Under the pieces are notes generated by a model. That model was not told where the DNA came from. It saw only the letters and a program-made list of their open reading frames with translations, and made no database searches. From positions 298,280,708-298,344,707 of the forward strand of contig OY986435.1 in the NCBI GenBank assembly GCA_963920525.1: a stretch of DNA of 64,000 bases. Reading direction: 5' to 3'. The stretch comes from Dichetophora obliterata. Its lineage: Eukaryota; Arthropoda; Insecta; Diptera; Sciomyzidae. Below, piece by piece: positions 1-11,887 of the stretch. The first letter of the stretch is position 1; each line of letters opens with the position of its first letter. Both the position numbers and the translations under genes were made by a program.

Positions 1-255
1 TTCTTTCGACCCTACCTTTACGGTAGAAAATTTTCGGTTCTAACAGACCACCGCCCACTAGTGTCTCTTTTCTCACAAAAAAATCCGTCATCAAAAATGA
101 CACGCATAAGATTAGACCTTTGCGATTATGATTTTAATATTATTTATAAAAAAGGAAAAATGAACACTAATGCTGACGCGTTATCATGGCGATCCTGCAA
201 ACATATAACACTCTGTGGCCTTAAGAAGTTTTATAAAATTTGCTTCTTAGTTTGA
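1..255 (+). pseudogene. Ty3/gypsy-type retrotransposon pol fragment (RNase H region)
   Basis: An open frame runs in from the left edge (first codon at base 1) and stops at about 255. It begins FFRPYLYGRKFSVLTDHRPL and includes the block NTNADALSWR. The LTDHRPL segment carries a catalytic aspartate of the RNase H domain fused to reverse transcriptase in Ty3/gypsy elements, and the N-x-x-ADALS block is the usual end of that domain. What is seen is the second half of RNase H only. The usual continuation into the zinc-binding integrase domain is lost: the frame drifts after ADALSWR and ends. No LTR is recognisable downstream, so this is a truncated relic or the end of a copy that lies mostly outside the window. 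Confidence 0.85.
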
Positions 256-538
256 TCGTTCGTACTTAGGCAGTTGTCACAAAGAGTCAACAATTGTATC
301 AGAAGAAATTAAAAGTCGATGTAGAAAATTTTCATTTGTGTTGGTTCTTAAAATTTTTCTGGTAAATATTTCTGTAAAATGCCTGTTGTCCTTATTTTTA
401 GATTCCTGAGCCTCTTCAGAAAGCTGTAAGCTGTCCTACTGGAATTATGCATGAATCAATTTTCTACTATTTATTTGTATATTTTAGTTTTCCATAATTC
501 TTTAAGGTAAGAAAGAACACAGAAAATGAAAAGAACCG
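256..538. other. AT-rich spacer, no gene seen
   Basis: Low-complexity AT-rich sequence follows the gypsy fragment. I see no open frame, terminal repeat or RNA gene. Confidence 0.5.
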
Positions 539-540
539 TG

Positions 541-611
541 CCCGAGCCCGTACTCGAACCAGGTACTTCTGGGTTGATAGTCTAGCGCACTCTCCACTAG
601 ACTACAAAGGC
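541..611 (-). repeat. tRNA-like module (SINE or tRNA pseudogene type)
   Basis: Read on the minus strand, this has an A-box-like block (TAGTCTAGTGG) and, exactly 33 bases after AGTGG, a B-box-like block (GGTTCGAGTAC). That spacing fits a tRNA gene, and a similar module at 52524-52592 has the identical 33-base spacing. The acceptor and anticodon stems pair poorly, so I do not call a functional tRNA. It is most likely a tRNA-derived SINE head or a tRNA-like piece carried inside a DNA element. It is one of several such modules in this window. Confidence 0.5.
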
Positions 612-617
612 CGACAA

Positions 618-2160
618 CTTTTTTGGTCGATTTTTGTATTCTAGTGAAGACTATCAACTCAGAGGTCACTGAGCAACAACTGAGGGCTTGAAATGTTTGC
701 CAAGGTTAAGGCATTATACTAGCCTCGGTTATAAGCAATTCAAATTGTCCTTTACATTTCATCGATAATTTACGTATGGTTCCAATGAATTCTTCCTCTA
801 ATAATCTACCTTTTTCAGGTCAAAGACCAAACGTTTTTTTGTATAAGGCGCATGCCTTGCTTCTTTGATCTTTTGCAAAAAAAAAAATTATGTTGTAGCT
901 CATGATTTTAGAGCAAGCAAAGAAATTATTAAAAAAAATTCAAATTAGAATCAAATTGGAAATATTATATGCAAATTGTTCACAAATATACACATACGCA
1001 TCATATGGATCGGAAAACGAATCCAATAACAATCAGTTGCACTGATTTAAAATCTTGGAAACGGTATAAACTACAAATTGATTTTATTTTTTATGTTTTT
1101 TAAATTTAATATATTTTTTTTTATTATACTAAAATATAATATTAATAATTTATATCCAATGTATAAATATTATATTATTATAATAAATTTATATTTTTTT
1201 TTATATTACATTCAATCTTATAATTTTTAAGTAGTACAAAACAGGTAATAACTTAAACTAACCTTAGCAAAAAATTATTTAAGTTTACAAAAGTGCTAAC
1301 GCAATTTTAAGTAAAACTCAAAGGAAGTAATATCAAAAGATTTGTTTTTCACTGTAATATTTCGAGGTTGATGTTTTTTTTTCTAAAAATGGATGTTTAT
1401 GCTTAAATCTTGATTTTTTTTTTTACTTGTTTGCTTCTGATTCTTTGAAATGTCAGTTACTAAAACCTTCACTTTCTCGATTTGTTCACTATATTGCGGG
1501 TTCGTTATCTCCAGATTTGATTGTAATTACGTAATTTTCGTATACCCAAAAGAATAATATGAGAACCGATGCGTTGTTATGTTATAAGTATTTGCTTACA
1601 TTTTATAATTTAAAAACGTAACGCTCTTTCATATAAGCAATTGTATACATGGAAAACATACGGTGTGGTGGCGTCAGGCCATTACGAAACCATAACGTCG
1701 ATTTCCAATAGAGTAGAGAGAGGATGAAATTTTTATTATTCCCTGCCAAATATATCGCATGACGTTAAATTCGGTCCAGAAGCACATTTCTATTTAAATT
1801 CCTTGACAAATTTTCTTTAAATTGCTGTCTACTTTTCGTTAACGAAACTTCCTCAATATTCCGATATTGGGTTCGTGTATGATAAGTCCCGACGTTTCTG
1901 CAATGCGTCTTGCACGAATTTGGAAAATTTATATGAAATTTTTGTCGATGAAATGTATGGCCAAATGAGCATGTTTCGTCAAGGATAAAGAAAAATCACA
2001 CATGATTCATTTGAGATTTCTTCAAGACTGGAACTACTGGGTGCTCTACAAGGAATTCAGTCGGTGTCTTTCTCTTCGATCGTTTTGCAGTGTATGAAAT
2101 TATTCAAGTTTTGGTCGAACTTTCATTTAACTTTAGCAACTTTGTATGGCTTACGATTAA
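618..2160. other. AT-rich intergenic DNA with an unassigned degenerate block
   Basis: The first kilobase is AT-rich and featureless. From about 1650 to 2150 base composition becomes more balanced, and both strands show short open stretches broken by stops, as in an old coding relic. I cannot match the translations to any family, so no gene is called. Confidence 0.3.
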
Positions 2161-2174
2161 ACTTCTTCTGCTGA

Positions 2175-2560
2175 ATGTCAGGCACTTCCGGTTGCAATAA
2201 TAATAATAACAATAATGGTAATCATTTCGTTGAATATGCAAACAGGAAATACGTTAATATGGCGAAATGGCTGCAATATCAGTCAAGGATATGTTGCGCG
2301 AAATGGAAAGCAAATGAAAATTCAGAGAACTACAATAATAGCAATAACAATAGCATTAGCTTGTGTACACTTAAACAACGTTCTATCTATATTTTTAATT
2401 TTGGTGTTGCTTTTGCGCGTATCTCATTGTTGTTGCTGGGTGTTGACAACATTCAGTTCCTGTTGCTGTTGGCGTTGCTGTTGCCGTTGCTGTTGCCAGT
2501 GTGACCATTATTTTTTGTGCTTTTTTTTGCACGCAAAAAAACAACAACAAAATAAAAAGT
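2175..2560. repeat. AAT/AAC and GTT/GCT (opa-like) trinucleotide-rich tract
   Basis: AAT/AAC runs on the left (2195-2220, 2330-2355) are followed by GTT/GCT-rich stretches (2425-2500) and a short CAA run near 2540. Overlapping open frames here encode runs of N, L or C and are by-products of the repeats. Such tracts are common in fly introns and intergenic DNA. Confidence 0.6.
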
Positions 2561-2601
2561 CATATAACATGAAATGTAACGAATTTCAACATCTTGGCTG
2601 A

Positions 2602-4810
2602 TGTTTTTTGTGTTTTACATAGAAACTTACAAATAAAGATGAAAGCAAGTAGTCCGGAGAGTAAGAATAAAATGAATAAAAGTTGATGGAATTTGAGGTT
2701 CTATCTTTAAAACTTTTTGAATGAGACAAAAATAAATACCAACAACAAAACAAAAAAACAGCGAAAACAGCTAAAATGTTAGAACAACAAGCTAACATTC
2801 ATGGCTGTTTAGTGCTTGTTTTCTGCTCATGGTGCTCCAGGTTAAATACTCTGTTTATCTCATGGCATCTTTAAATATTCTTTTGTTGTTGTTATTCTTG
2901 TTTTTTTGCTCATTTCCCTTGTTAGCTGTGCATGGTTACATAATAAACATAAAAATAAATTTAAATGCGAAGATTCTTATAATGCCAACGTTTATGAGGC
3001 TGCCTCATTCAAGGAACAGCACACAATTTCCGCCTCTTCTTTAAATAAAGGATTCTGTTATCTTATGAAGTGTTCAAGCATTCCATTTGGTGACACTGTA
3101 GGTAGGTAGGTACTTAACTATTCTTCTAACAATGTTTGTGCAGCTCATTTATTTCAATGAAGTTAATCTGAGCGCGAAACGCAGTTCTTTTATTACACAA
3201 AAATGACAATTAAAAGCTAAGCTTAGGTTTGGTAAGAAATAAATATTTTAATTTACTTCGACTTGTTTAATTAAATAACGTTTAATTCTAGAAAAAGTTT
3301 GCCGTGGTAAGACCGAATGTAAATATTTTTGAAACTGTTTGCATTGTTATGTGTACGAAAAACTGCAAAAACAATGCAAATCGAAATATGGGCATTTAAA
3401 CAGAAAAGTCTACCGTGACCAAAAAATTTAAACTTATTCAAAACTTATTATTTTATGATATTATCTAATAGAAACATTTTAATTTTATTAATTTAAGCAA
3501 TTGATACATAAATTCATTTACCATGATGATCAAATAGTTTGCCCAGTTGCACAAATGTAGTTTTCTATTTCGTGAGTGTTAGTAAATGTATCGTAAACTT
3601 TTCCGTTTCAAAAAAAATGGAAGGCATTGGCTATAGATAATGAAAAAATAGTTAGGGCAAAGAAAGGACAATATATTAAATTAGTTTTTTAATTACTAAA
3701 TTACATAATTACTTAACTCCCTAATTACCCAATAGTACTACAATGGAAATTTCAATAGCTATAAAAGATTTTGAAATTTGAACACTTAGAAAATAAACTT
3801 ATGCTATTTTAAACCTATCTAAATAAAATAATATACAAAAAGTCTTGCCCAATTCATAGAGTTTTGCAAATTTTATAATCCAAGTCATAATCACTTCCAT
3901 TTTTTGTAACGTAACAGCAGCCAATATTTTTGCTTATATATTAAAATCCTTAGGGGCGTTTTGTTGCTATTGTTTTAACTTAATATAATGCTACTTAATT
4001 ACTACGCATATATAAAAAAACTTTTTTAAAAATTTGACATATTAATTTTTTTTTTAATACTTCTTCGTACTAATCGTCCGTAATGCCAGTTTAGAAATGC
4101 CCTCTTTTTTTACAGTAGCTAACAATAATGATTAAAAAAAATTACAAAAGTGACATAGAGAAAAATTAGAATTATGGACAGGGAAAATATTAGATTTTTC
4201 CATGCCATTTGTACATTTCTGAGGAAAACAAATTGAAATGTAAATAATTATAAAAATCTACATTTCAGACGTTTTTATATTTTGAACCTTACTATTGTGT
4301 TTCTATTAAGAAAGGAAGAAGTTAACACCGTTCCTTGCCTAAGCTTAGTATGCTGTAGGAACGAAAACTTTTAGGCATTTAATACTACACGCGAAATTTT
4401 GGTGTAGACTCAACACTAAAACGTACTTACCATAACGTGTTTGTTGAAATTGTTAGTTGAACATTATTGTTGCATGTCAAATTTCCGCGCCATTTAAATG
4501 TACGACATTTTAGCTCTGCAATCATGGTTGTGAACTTGGCTGGATTGAACAATTTTTCGGTTCAACAGCGTACTAACGAATGAAAAAAAACTTAGCTAAC
4601 TTTTCGCTGTCAAAAGCACAATGCATTTCTTGCGGAAGATTTCTTTTCGCTTCTACAGCATACTAAGCTTTAGGCTTTAAGTGCTTAAAGAAAGTAATAA
4701 TCAAGAGCAATGGTAAATGAAATACTTGACATGAGAAAAATAATGTAGAAATTGTCGAAAAGAATAGTTTTGCTTCACATTTTTGGACGAAACACTTGAG
4801 ATATTTCGGA
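2602..4810. other. AT-rich intergenic DNA, no gene seen
   Basis: Several short frames (2586-2798, 2829-3109) are leucine/phenylalanine-rich and lack any domain. A short GGTA run lies at about 3098. No transposon ends were recognised. Confidence 0.4.
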
Positions 4811-4814
4811 AGCC

Positions 4815-4930
4815 CAGGGGCCGAATTACAGCATCCGTGATCGAGCAAAATTGTACAAGATTGATAAGCACTTGTCTCGTCGTGCCCTTCGTAATTTTGC
4901 TCGATCACGGATGCTGTAATTCGGCCCCAG
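4815..4930. mobile_element. Short foldback element (MITE-like)
   Basis: Two near-perfect inverted arms, with core GGGGCCGAATTACAGC... at 4817-4852 and its reverse complement at 4893-4928, surround a 40-base loop. The 36-bp core is perfectly matched; the outermost bases differ (CA versus CT). This is the shape of a miniature inverted-repeat element. I could not find a convincing target-site duplication, so the superfamily is open. An open frame crossing the arm is not a gene. Confidence 0.6.
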
Positions 4931-5096
4931 GCTTTCATATAACCTATTTTAAAGAACGTTGATGTAGACGACTCTCATTCAAACTCTGAGATCTGCAGCG
5001 ATGGACTGCAATTGCTGTATGTTTTTGTATGACTCAAAATGCAACACATTCCATGCCATCGAACTCACTTACAACATCAAGCATATTGCATTAGCC

Positions 5097-5275
5097 CAAG
5101 GCTCATTAATAAGGTTGTGGCACTTGAGAGCGAGCTCGGTCGAACTGTCAGAATGGATGAAAAGAAATCAAGAAAATGTATGCATAGAACAAAGAAACGA
5201 ACAATGACAGTTCAAGCAAAGGCGGAAAAAAGAGTGCATTTCTCTCAAGTGCCACAACCTTATAAATAAGCCTTG
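5097..5275. mobile_element. 179-bp MITE with 8-bp target duplication (hAT or P type)
   Basis: The terminal inverted repeats read CAAGGCTCATTAATAAGG at the left and, reverse-complemented, CAAGGCTTATTTATAAGG at the right. Similarity continues through GTTGTGGCACTTGAGAG, giving about 35 bp per end. The element is bounded on both sides by CATTAGCC (5089-5096 and 5276-5283). An 8-bp duplication with CA-starting ends fits the hAT or P superfamilies. The interior has no transposase, so it is nonautonomous. Three short overlapping frames across it are spurious. Confidence 0.8.
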
Positions 5276-5283
5276 CATTAGCC

Positions 5284-7315
5284 GATAGTACCAAAGTCAA
5301 ACACTGTGTGATGTGTGCTTCGACTTCAGTGGAACATGTGGATGTTTTCATAAAATAATTATGTGTATAAACCACAGCGCACGAGCGGTAATCGTTAAAA
5401 TTATGCATTATTTTGAGTTACTGCCTCGTGTACCAATGCAGGTTGATATAAATTTCGGCTAAGCAGTAATACAAAAGTAAGCTTACGAACGATGAAATCA
5501 GCATTTTTACCCAGATGTTTGTGAATTACTTTAGTATGAGTAGAGTAAATAGTTTATATAAGGGCTGTTAACATAATTCAGGCTGTCGCATAGCATGCTA
5601 TCAAATGTTTATCACAGTTTCCATCCGATTAATATAAAAATATGCTATCTGATAAATATTTTAAAATACTTGAAAGCTTACATCTAATTTTTGAATCATT
5701 ACCCTATAGGAACAAACTAACTTGTTTTTAAAAACAACAAAAAAAAAGTAATTTAAAAAAAACTAGTTTATGAACGTCTTTTAATTATATTAAGGCGGCA
5801 TCCACTTCAATTTTGAATAGTTTTTATTGCATTATATATGAAGTAAATGAAAAACTTCTTCAAAACAAGTGGCCTAAAAACTACTTTTAATTATATTAAG
5901 GCGGCGACTTCTCTGATTTTGGTTTTTATTACAAATTTTTATTAGATTGCAAGATCGTATATATTTAACCATGCTATTTCATCTGATATTATTAACTTTA
6001 GGCTTTCACTAATATGAATTTTTTTAAACAATAAAATAAATTATCTCTTTGATGTATGGAAATTTAAAATTTTTATGATTTTAAATTCATCTTCAGTAAG
6101 TAGAATATTAACTAGTTTTCAATTGATTTTTTTTAAAGTATTTAAAACAATAATTTAAATTTAAGTAATTTAATAAGTAGTTGAAAATATATGCGGTTTT
6201 CAATTGATTTATTTTAAGTCCGCAATTGACTTATTTAGCGGACATCACCATACAAAATATGTTAGTTCGTTCTATGGAAAAAAGTCAGAATTTCAACTAG
6301 TTGTGGTTGACAAAAAACTACTTTTTCAACTACTTTTAAGTTAGTTGATTTCCCTACAGGGTAGTACTAGAAAATGTGAAATTTTGCAAAAAGAAAAAGT
6401 TCATTATTGAATATGAGCATTAAGGTGCCTCACGAAAAAAGTTGTTCGGGTCGGTTCCTCAAAATAATCATTGGCTTATTTTATGATAATTCCTTAATAT
6501 TTTGCCCCTATCGATATCCATCTGTGAGCTGTAATGGCTTGAAATAACCACTAAAAATAGAGTTTTCTGTAAAAATATTTGCTGGTGCGGTAGTTAAAAA
6601 AAAAACAAACAGCCAGAAATAAAAGTTATGGAAAACTTCTTCCAATCTGAATCAACAAATTTAAAATTTTTGCAATTGGACTAAAAGTAAGGCTGTGTTA
6701 TTTAAATTTTTTTAATTCTTTGAGGTTTTTTTTACTAAAATTAAAAAACTTATTTATTTATAATGCGATCCTAACTTTCGAGATATCATCGGAAAAATTT
6801 TAGGTGCTTGCATTGATGTCTGGTCAAAATTGCTTAAATTGGTCGATGTTTTAACAAAAATATTAATAATAAAATAAGCACACACTAAAAAATACTGTAA
6901 AAAAAATTAACTTATTTGAATTTTGAAAGTTGCTGTACTGAAATAAAAAAAAAAAAATATATCAAAAATATCCATGAAGAGCAGAGCTACATTAAAAAAA
7001 AAAGAACAGTCTGGATACAATGAACAGGCCTTCCAAAAATTAGTTCACGATATCCAAATCGACTGTATTTTCAATCCGATTGCGAACATAAATAATTTTT
7101 TGATGCAGATTAGAAGATCTTTTTCAGGCCAATAATTTGTTAAAGTTTATTTATTTACAACTATTACACTACCAAAAAGGTGCTAACCCATTTGTGCACA
7201 CTGTACTCGCTGCTACATCTTTCTACATACCCTTTCGTCTGTTTCTATAGACAAATCTACCCCTTTTTCGAGAGGCAATGTGTTTGATTGTAGAGAATCA
7301 ATTGCTAACAAAATA
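5284..7315. other. AT-rich intergenic DNA
   Basis: No gene is seen. A block of about 21 bases (TTTTAATTATATTAAGGCGGC) occurs twice, near 5778 and near 5885, apparently a small local duplication. Around 6110-6360, CAATTGATT and CAACTAGTTG motifs recur in both orientations, suggesting a decayed inverted-repeat element without clear ends. Confidence 0.35.
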
Positions 7316-7319
7316 TGTT

Positions 7320-7570
7320 TAAAAATTTGCATTTTTACATTTTTGAATACGAAAAAAAAACGAAATAGTATTATTTTAAAATCACACTTAAATGACCTAA
7401 AAACACGAAAAATGCATTAAAAATGCCCTAAACTGACAATAAAAAAATTTCAAAATCGCTAGAAATAACCAAAAAATGCCTTAAATCTAGTAAAAATTAC
7501 CAGAAAATTTAAACCGATAAAAAACGATGAAAAATTACGATAAAATGACCTAAAAAATTTTCGTATTTGG
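7320..7570. repeat. Degenerate short repeat cluster (AATGNCCTAAA-like)
   Basis: Variants of AATGACCTAAA or AATGCCCTAAA recur at irregular spacing (near 7391, 7420, 7477, 7545), separated by A-rich sequence. The open frame on the minus strand over this block (7459-7719) is a by-product rich in F and S. The origin is unknown. Confidence 0.35.
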
Positions 7571-8403
7571 AATTTAGGAAACATAAATGGAAGTTCGAAG
7601 CAACCAGGAAATGTCTTAGAAGCAGCAGAAAAAAGGTGACATGTCACCGAATTTCTGGCTCTGCTAATGACAAATTTAGACCTCAAACAGAGCTGCAGAT
7701 CATTTTTCGAACAGAGCAAATATCGAAATTAACTCAAACATAACAATTGACTTGAACAAAAACTGTTGCTTTATCAAAGATCTGCATGCATACAAAATCT
7801 TATCAAAATCAGTAATACATGTGTGTTATACGAAAATGGCGTCTGACAAATTTTTAAAACACAAAATGTAATAAATATCTTAGCTCACTCAATTAAACTT
7901 AAGAATTTGAAAAAAAATCAGCTCAATTGGACCATTAGTTTATGAGCTACAAGCTCTCAAAATTCATGCAAAGTAACTGCAATGTTACTGCAAATACTTT
8001 GTGTTCAGAGAACAAAAGAAGCGCTAGTTTTTTGCAGTAGTTGCGCTTTATGCCTTTGTTTTTTTGCTTGTGAATTACCATACTTACCATTGCATATCAG
8101 AAATTGAAAAGACCCTGCATTGGTTATCAAACCAACAACTCGAACATGCATTATTCGGTCTTACGACACGCTCATACACAGTTGGCTTCAATGTTGCAAG
8201 CAGCGTTGCCGTTTGGCTACAATTGTAGCCAATTGGCTACATTTAAAATGAAAAGCTATAATGCTACGATGCTTCTTAAATGGCTACATTTTCATAGTTT
8301 CAATAATTTTTATATATTTTTAATAGAATAAAATTGTAAAAGGAACTCTTTATAAGTAAAAACACAGAAATAAGATTTTGTTCATGCCTTTAGTGAATTG
8401 TAT

Positions 8404-8515
8404 TTAACCTTTAGCGCTTAGTTAATATATTAATATTAATATAATATTTTAATATAATAATATTAATATAATATTTATATATACTTAATATAATATTTTA
8501 ATATAATAATAGTAA
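8404..8515. repeat. AT-only imperfect tandem repeat (TAATATTAATATAATATTT-like)
   Basis: Repeats of TAATATAATATTTTAATATAAT without G or C for about 100 bases. Low-complexity DNA with no coding content. Confidence 0.6.
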
Positions 8516-8679
8516 GCGTCAGTTAACAAATTTTATATTTTCCTTTCCATATGTCAAAACTATCAATATGATTATGTGGGACGCTTGAATCTCATGTTAT
8601 CTGATGTAAAATGGAAAAATAAATTAAAAGATATATAATGTTAAATCAACAGGCTGAAATAAATTGTTTTGATTTTTAA

Positions 8680-8932
8680 GAGCAAATCAAATTAAGATTT
8701 GATTTCACAAGAAAATACTTGGAACTTTTAAAAATAATAACTTAAACAACTTAAAATGTGATATCGATTCCTTATTAGAAGAAGTATCTTTCATTAAAAA
8801 TGGACAAGGAGAGCAAATATTCTTAGATCTTACAAGTTTCGTATTTAATTTACTTTATTTGCCTCAATGTTCTGCAGTCGCAGAAAGACAGTTTTTGTCT
8901 TTTCGACAATTAGAGAAAAAACGAATATAAGA
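8680..8932 (+). pseudogene. hAT transposase relic, C-terminal dimerisation domain
   Basis: A plus-strand translation gives QIKLRFDFTRKYLELLKI and then, after stops, DLTSFVFNLLYLPQCSAVAE followed by RQFLSFRQLEKKR. This matches the C-terminal hAT dimerisation region, where a small-residue/SA-ER-x-F core is followed by a basic stretch. The canonical Q/N-LIKTKxRNR tail is reduced to RQLEKKRI and then stops. At least three in-frame stops and probable frameshifts make it non-functional. Upstream at 8198, CAGCGTTGCCG resembles a hAT terminus, but I found no matching right end. Confidence 0.6.
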
Positions 8933-9683
8933 AATTAATCATGACTAGTGAGAAATAAGTTAAAAATTAATATATGGACGCCCAAGAAAGAATTTTTGTA
9001 AAACGGACTGAAGTTTTAATTTTTTTGTTAAATATTTGTATGTTGCAGGCTGTAGTTCCACTGTCATATTATCGTTACTTCATCAGGGTATTGATTGAAA
9101 TGCTCAATGAGATAGAACTATATTTTATTTTATGAATTAACTTTTTGATAAAAACAAATTCTATTAAATAGCTGCCTTCAATTACACAGTGAAACAAAAT
9201 TTACTAAAAGCATGCCCTAGTGTAAGTTGTAGATCTGGTCGAGTTTAACACGAAACGCTGCATAAAAATTGTCTAAGATCCTAATAATTTTGACTTAGCG
9301 TCAAAAAACTGCGTTTGCACTCCTTCACGATAACACAGATCTTTCAAATGACATATGAAACTTTGTGGAATTTGTATAGTTTCTACGTATATTTATGAAG
9401 TAAGTGTTAATTTTTTGATATATTTTCCAACTTATTTACCTTTGCCGATTTTTTTTCGACACAATTTTTTCAAAAAGCATAGCAATCGTATTAATATTAG
9501 AAAATAACGTACATTTATCTTACGAGTAAATTGAGTGTTCGTTATTAAAAATAGACCAAAAGTTGACAAAGTTACGGAACTTTAATGTTAATTGCATTGT
9601 TAATGTTGTATGGAGGAGATGCATACTGCGACCTAAATGAGATCTAATGTACCTCCTTTTCAAAGCTCGGCTGGGTTCGCGGA
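8933..9683. other. Spacer; 3' flank of the next retroelement
   Basis: AT-rich sequence without open frames. The stretch just left of 9684 is probably the 3' untranslated part of the minus-strand non-LTR element, but no poly(A) or short-repeat tail can be fixed by eye. Confidence 0.3.
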
Positions 9684-11115
9684 TTACAGAATTTCATCCT
9701 GCCCTATTTCTCTAATGAATTTGAGAATATTCTTAGGTTCAAGGGATGAAACCTGCTGTAGACTCAGCTCATAGTGCCCCAGTGCTAGTTTACGTCTCCG
9801 AGCCACGGCGTCGCAGTTTGTAAGTAGGTGTATTGGAGTCTCCTCTGCTTCTTCACAGAAACGGCAGTTACTATCGGTTTCTATGCCCAATTTCATCAGG
9901 TGGTATTTAAGTGTACAGTGTCCTGTAAGGAACCCCGTCCAAGTCCTTAGATTCGGTTTGACTAAACTTATGCACAATTTTGCTCTCCGAGTGTTAAAAT
10001 CTCTAAGGAGCAATTTGGATTGTCTTAGCTTTGGGAGGCTTTTTCAAAGGTTTGAACGTTTATGCCTCTCCTCCCTTCTTAGTTCTTCTTATATAAAATG
10101 TGTTTCCAATCCGCAGAATGGTTCTGGTCCTATAAATTTTGTGGCTGCACCCTGTCGCGCTAGACCATCGGCTTCTTCGTTACCCTGTATTCCTTTTGTG
10201 TCCTGGGACCCAAAGTATAGTAACAGTGTTATTCTTGCCTAGTTCGTTGAGTTTTGTTAGGTATTCCAATGTTATTCTCGATGATATCTCACAGGAAACT
10301 AATGCTTTGATTGCTGCTTGGCTATCTGACATCACAACTGTATACTGACCTTTGTATTTTCGGTCCAGATTGCATTGTGCACATAGCTGTATTGCTAGGG
10401 TTTCTGCTTGAAAAATACTGGGTGTTGTCCCCATAGGTTCAAAGTGCTTGGTTCTTGACCCCTGAGCATAAACCCTCCAATGTCTTAGAGCCATCCGTAT
10501 ACCATGATATACTGTGTGGTTTCTTGACTTGCGATATCATCTCGCTGTCCCACTCTTTCTTGGTACTAAGCTTAATTTCGAAGTTCTACCTTTTTACTAT
10601 ATCGTCTCTTGGTAGATCAATGTAGGGAGTGTGCATTGCATCATCCTCCTTCTCTCTACTGCTGATAGTTTTACCTAAACCTGTCCCCTGTTTTGCAATG
10701 CATAGCAGAGTTCGCTTTGCTACTCCCTCTATGACAAGGTGTAAGGGTGTTAGGTCCAGAACTACTTCTACTGCTGCTGTAGGGCAGGTTCTCATGGCCT
10801 CTGTGATGCATACGCAGGCCAGTCTCTACAACTTTGTTAGCATATTCCTCATTGTGTTTAGCTTGGTTCTCTCAGCCCAAGCTATTGCAACATAGGTGAG
10901 GATGGGTCTCACCATCATGGTATACATCCAGCGGAAAATTGTTGGTTTACAACTCCAACTTTTCCCAGCCAGGTTCCTGCATACCATGTCACTCAAAAGC
11001 GCTTTGCTTTTTTAAAGTTTTCTCTGCATGTCTTCTCCAGAGTAGCTTTGAATCTAGTGTAAGTCCCATGTACTTTACTTCTCCTTTGAATGGAATTTTC
11101 ATGCCATTCATGGAA
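9684..11115 (-). pseudogene. 5'-truncated non-LTR retrotransposon ORF2 (LOA/R1-like, with RNase H)
   Basis: Reading right to left on the minus strand: a reverse-transcriptase thumb segment (KYMGLTLDSKLLWRRH near 11070); the connector ACVCITEAMRTCPTAAVEVV (near 10800); an RNase H domain (start YTDGSK near 10490, then VVMSDSQAAIKAL and WVPGHKRN near 10190); and a C-terminal tail with CRFCEEAEETPIHLLTNC (9830-9870), a CCHC-like knuckle. This order is typical of LOA/R1-group elements that encode RNase H after the polymerase. The reading frame is broken between 10494 and 10586 and elsewhere, and everything upstream of the RT thumb (endonuclease, RT palm with YADD, ORF1) is missing. This is a dead 5'-truncated insertion. 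Plus-strand frames in the interval are shadows. Confidence 0.85.
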
Positions 11116-11887
11116 CCTTACTTAAAACCGTTTTTTAAAATTTTCATAAAACTTGTTGAATTTATTTGTTTCCAATAAATTGTTAAGTTGAATAAATTTA
11201 AATGAAAAAGTATATATTATCTTTACTAAACTGGCATAAAATCTTGAAGCAGTTGATAACTGATTGAGTAAATTGGTAGAAAGTGCATGAATGATCGCAA
11301 AACTGGTACTTTGACGGTAAGTCAAAATTTTCAGGGTGTTAGACAACTTTTATGCGCTATTATGTGTTGTACTTGACCAGACCTACAACCTACACTAGGT
11401 CATTTCAAAAGTGCAAAATGACTGTTACATCGTGTTAAGCTAGGTTTAAAATTTTTTTGGCTACATTGCAGCAAGACTTGATACATTTTTTGCTACGAAG
11501 GAAATGCAGTGAGTGGTAACATTGGTTCCAAGTATGTTCGACACAACAATTGCAGCGTGTTCGTATACGGTCATACTGGCACTGTATTTGTTGAGGGTAG
11601 ATTGCAAGAAGCGGAAATGCCATCGCTTGCAGATCTCTCTGGTTCAAACCAACAATAAAAATTTTTTAGGAAAACTTTCGTACATCAATTTAAGTCTGCT
11701 AAAAAATTATTGTAAAAAGGGTCTGAAAAGATCCATAAACAAGTATGTAGGATAGATTTCATGTCATTTTTCTATAATTATTTGAACTTAAAACATATAT
11801 CAAAAGCATATCTTATATATTTATGGGTACGCATGCATCGAATGTTTTCGTACGCAAAACGTTAGGTCAAAATTGCCCAGAAGATGT
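11116..11887. other. Spacer with unidentified short frames
   Basis: The non-LTR homology ends near 11115 and AT-rich DNA follows. At 11435-11755 the composition is less AT-rich and both strands have 70-80 codon frames. Neither translation resembles a family I recognise, so no gene is called. Confidence 0.3.

Noticed and set aside
541..611. Functional tRNA gene
   Set aside because: A and B boxes are spaced correctly, but the acceptor and anticodon stems do not pair well. Kept as a tRNA-like repeat.
1650..2150. Coding relic or transposase fragment
   Set aside because: Short open pieces on both strands look protein-like, but I could not match them to any family, so no gene is claimed.
2175..2601. 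Protein with poly-Asn or Leu/Cys runs
   Set aside because: Overlapping frames are explained by AAT/AAC and GTT/GCT repeats. No conserved domain or splice context.
8198..8208. CAGCGTTGCCG as the left end of a hAT element
   Set aside because: Plausible as a terminus upstream of the hAT relic, but no matching right end or 8-bp duplication was found.
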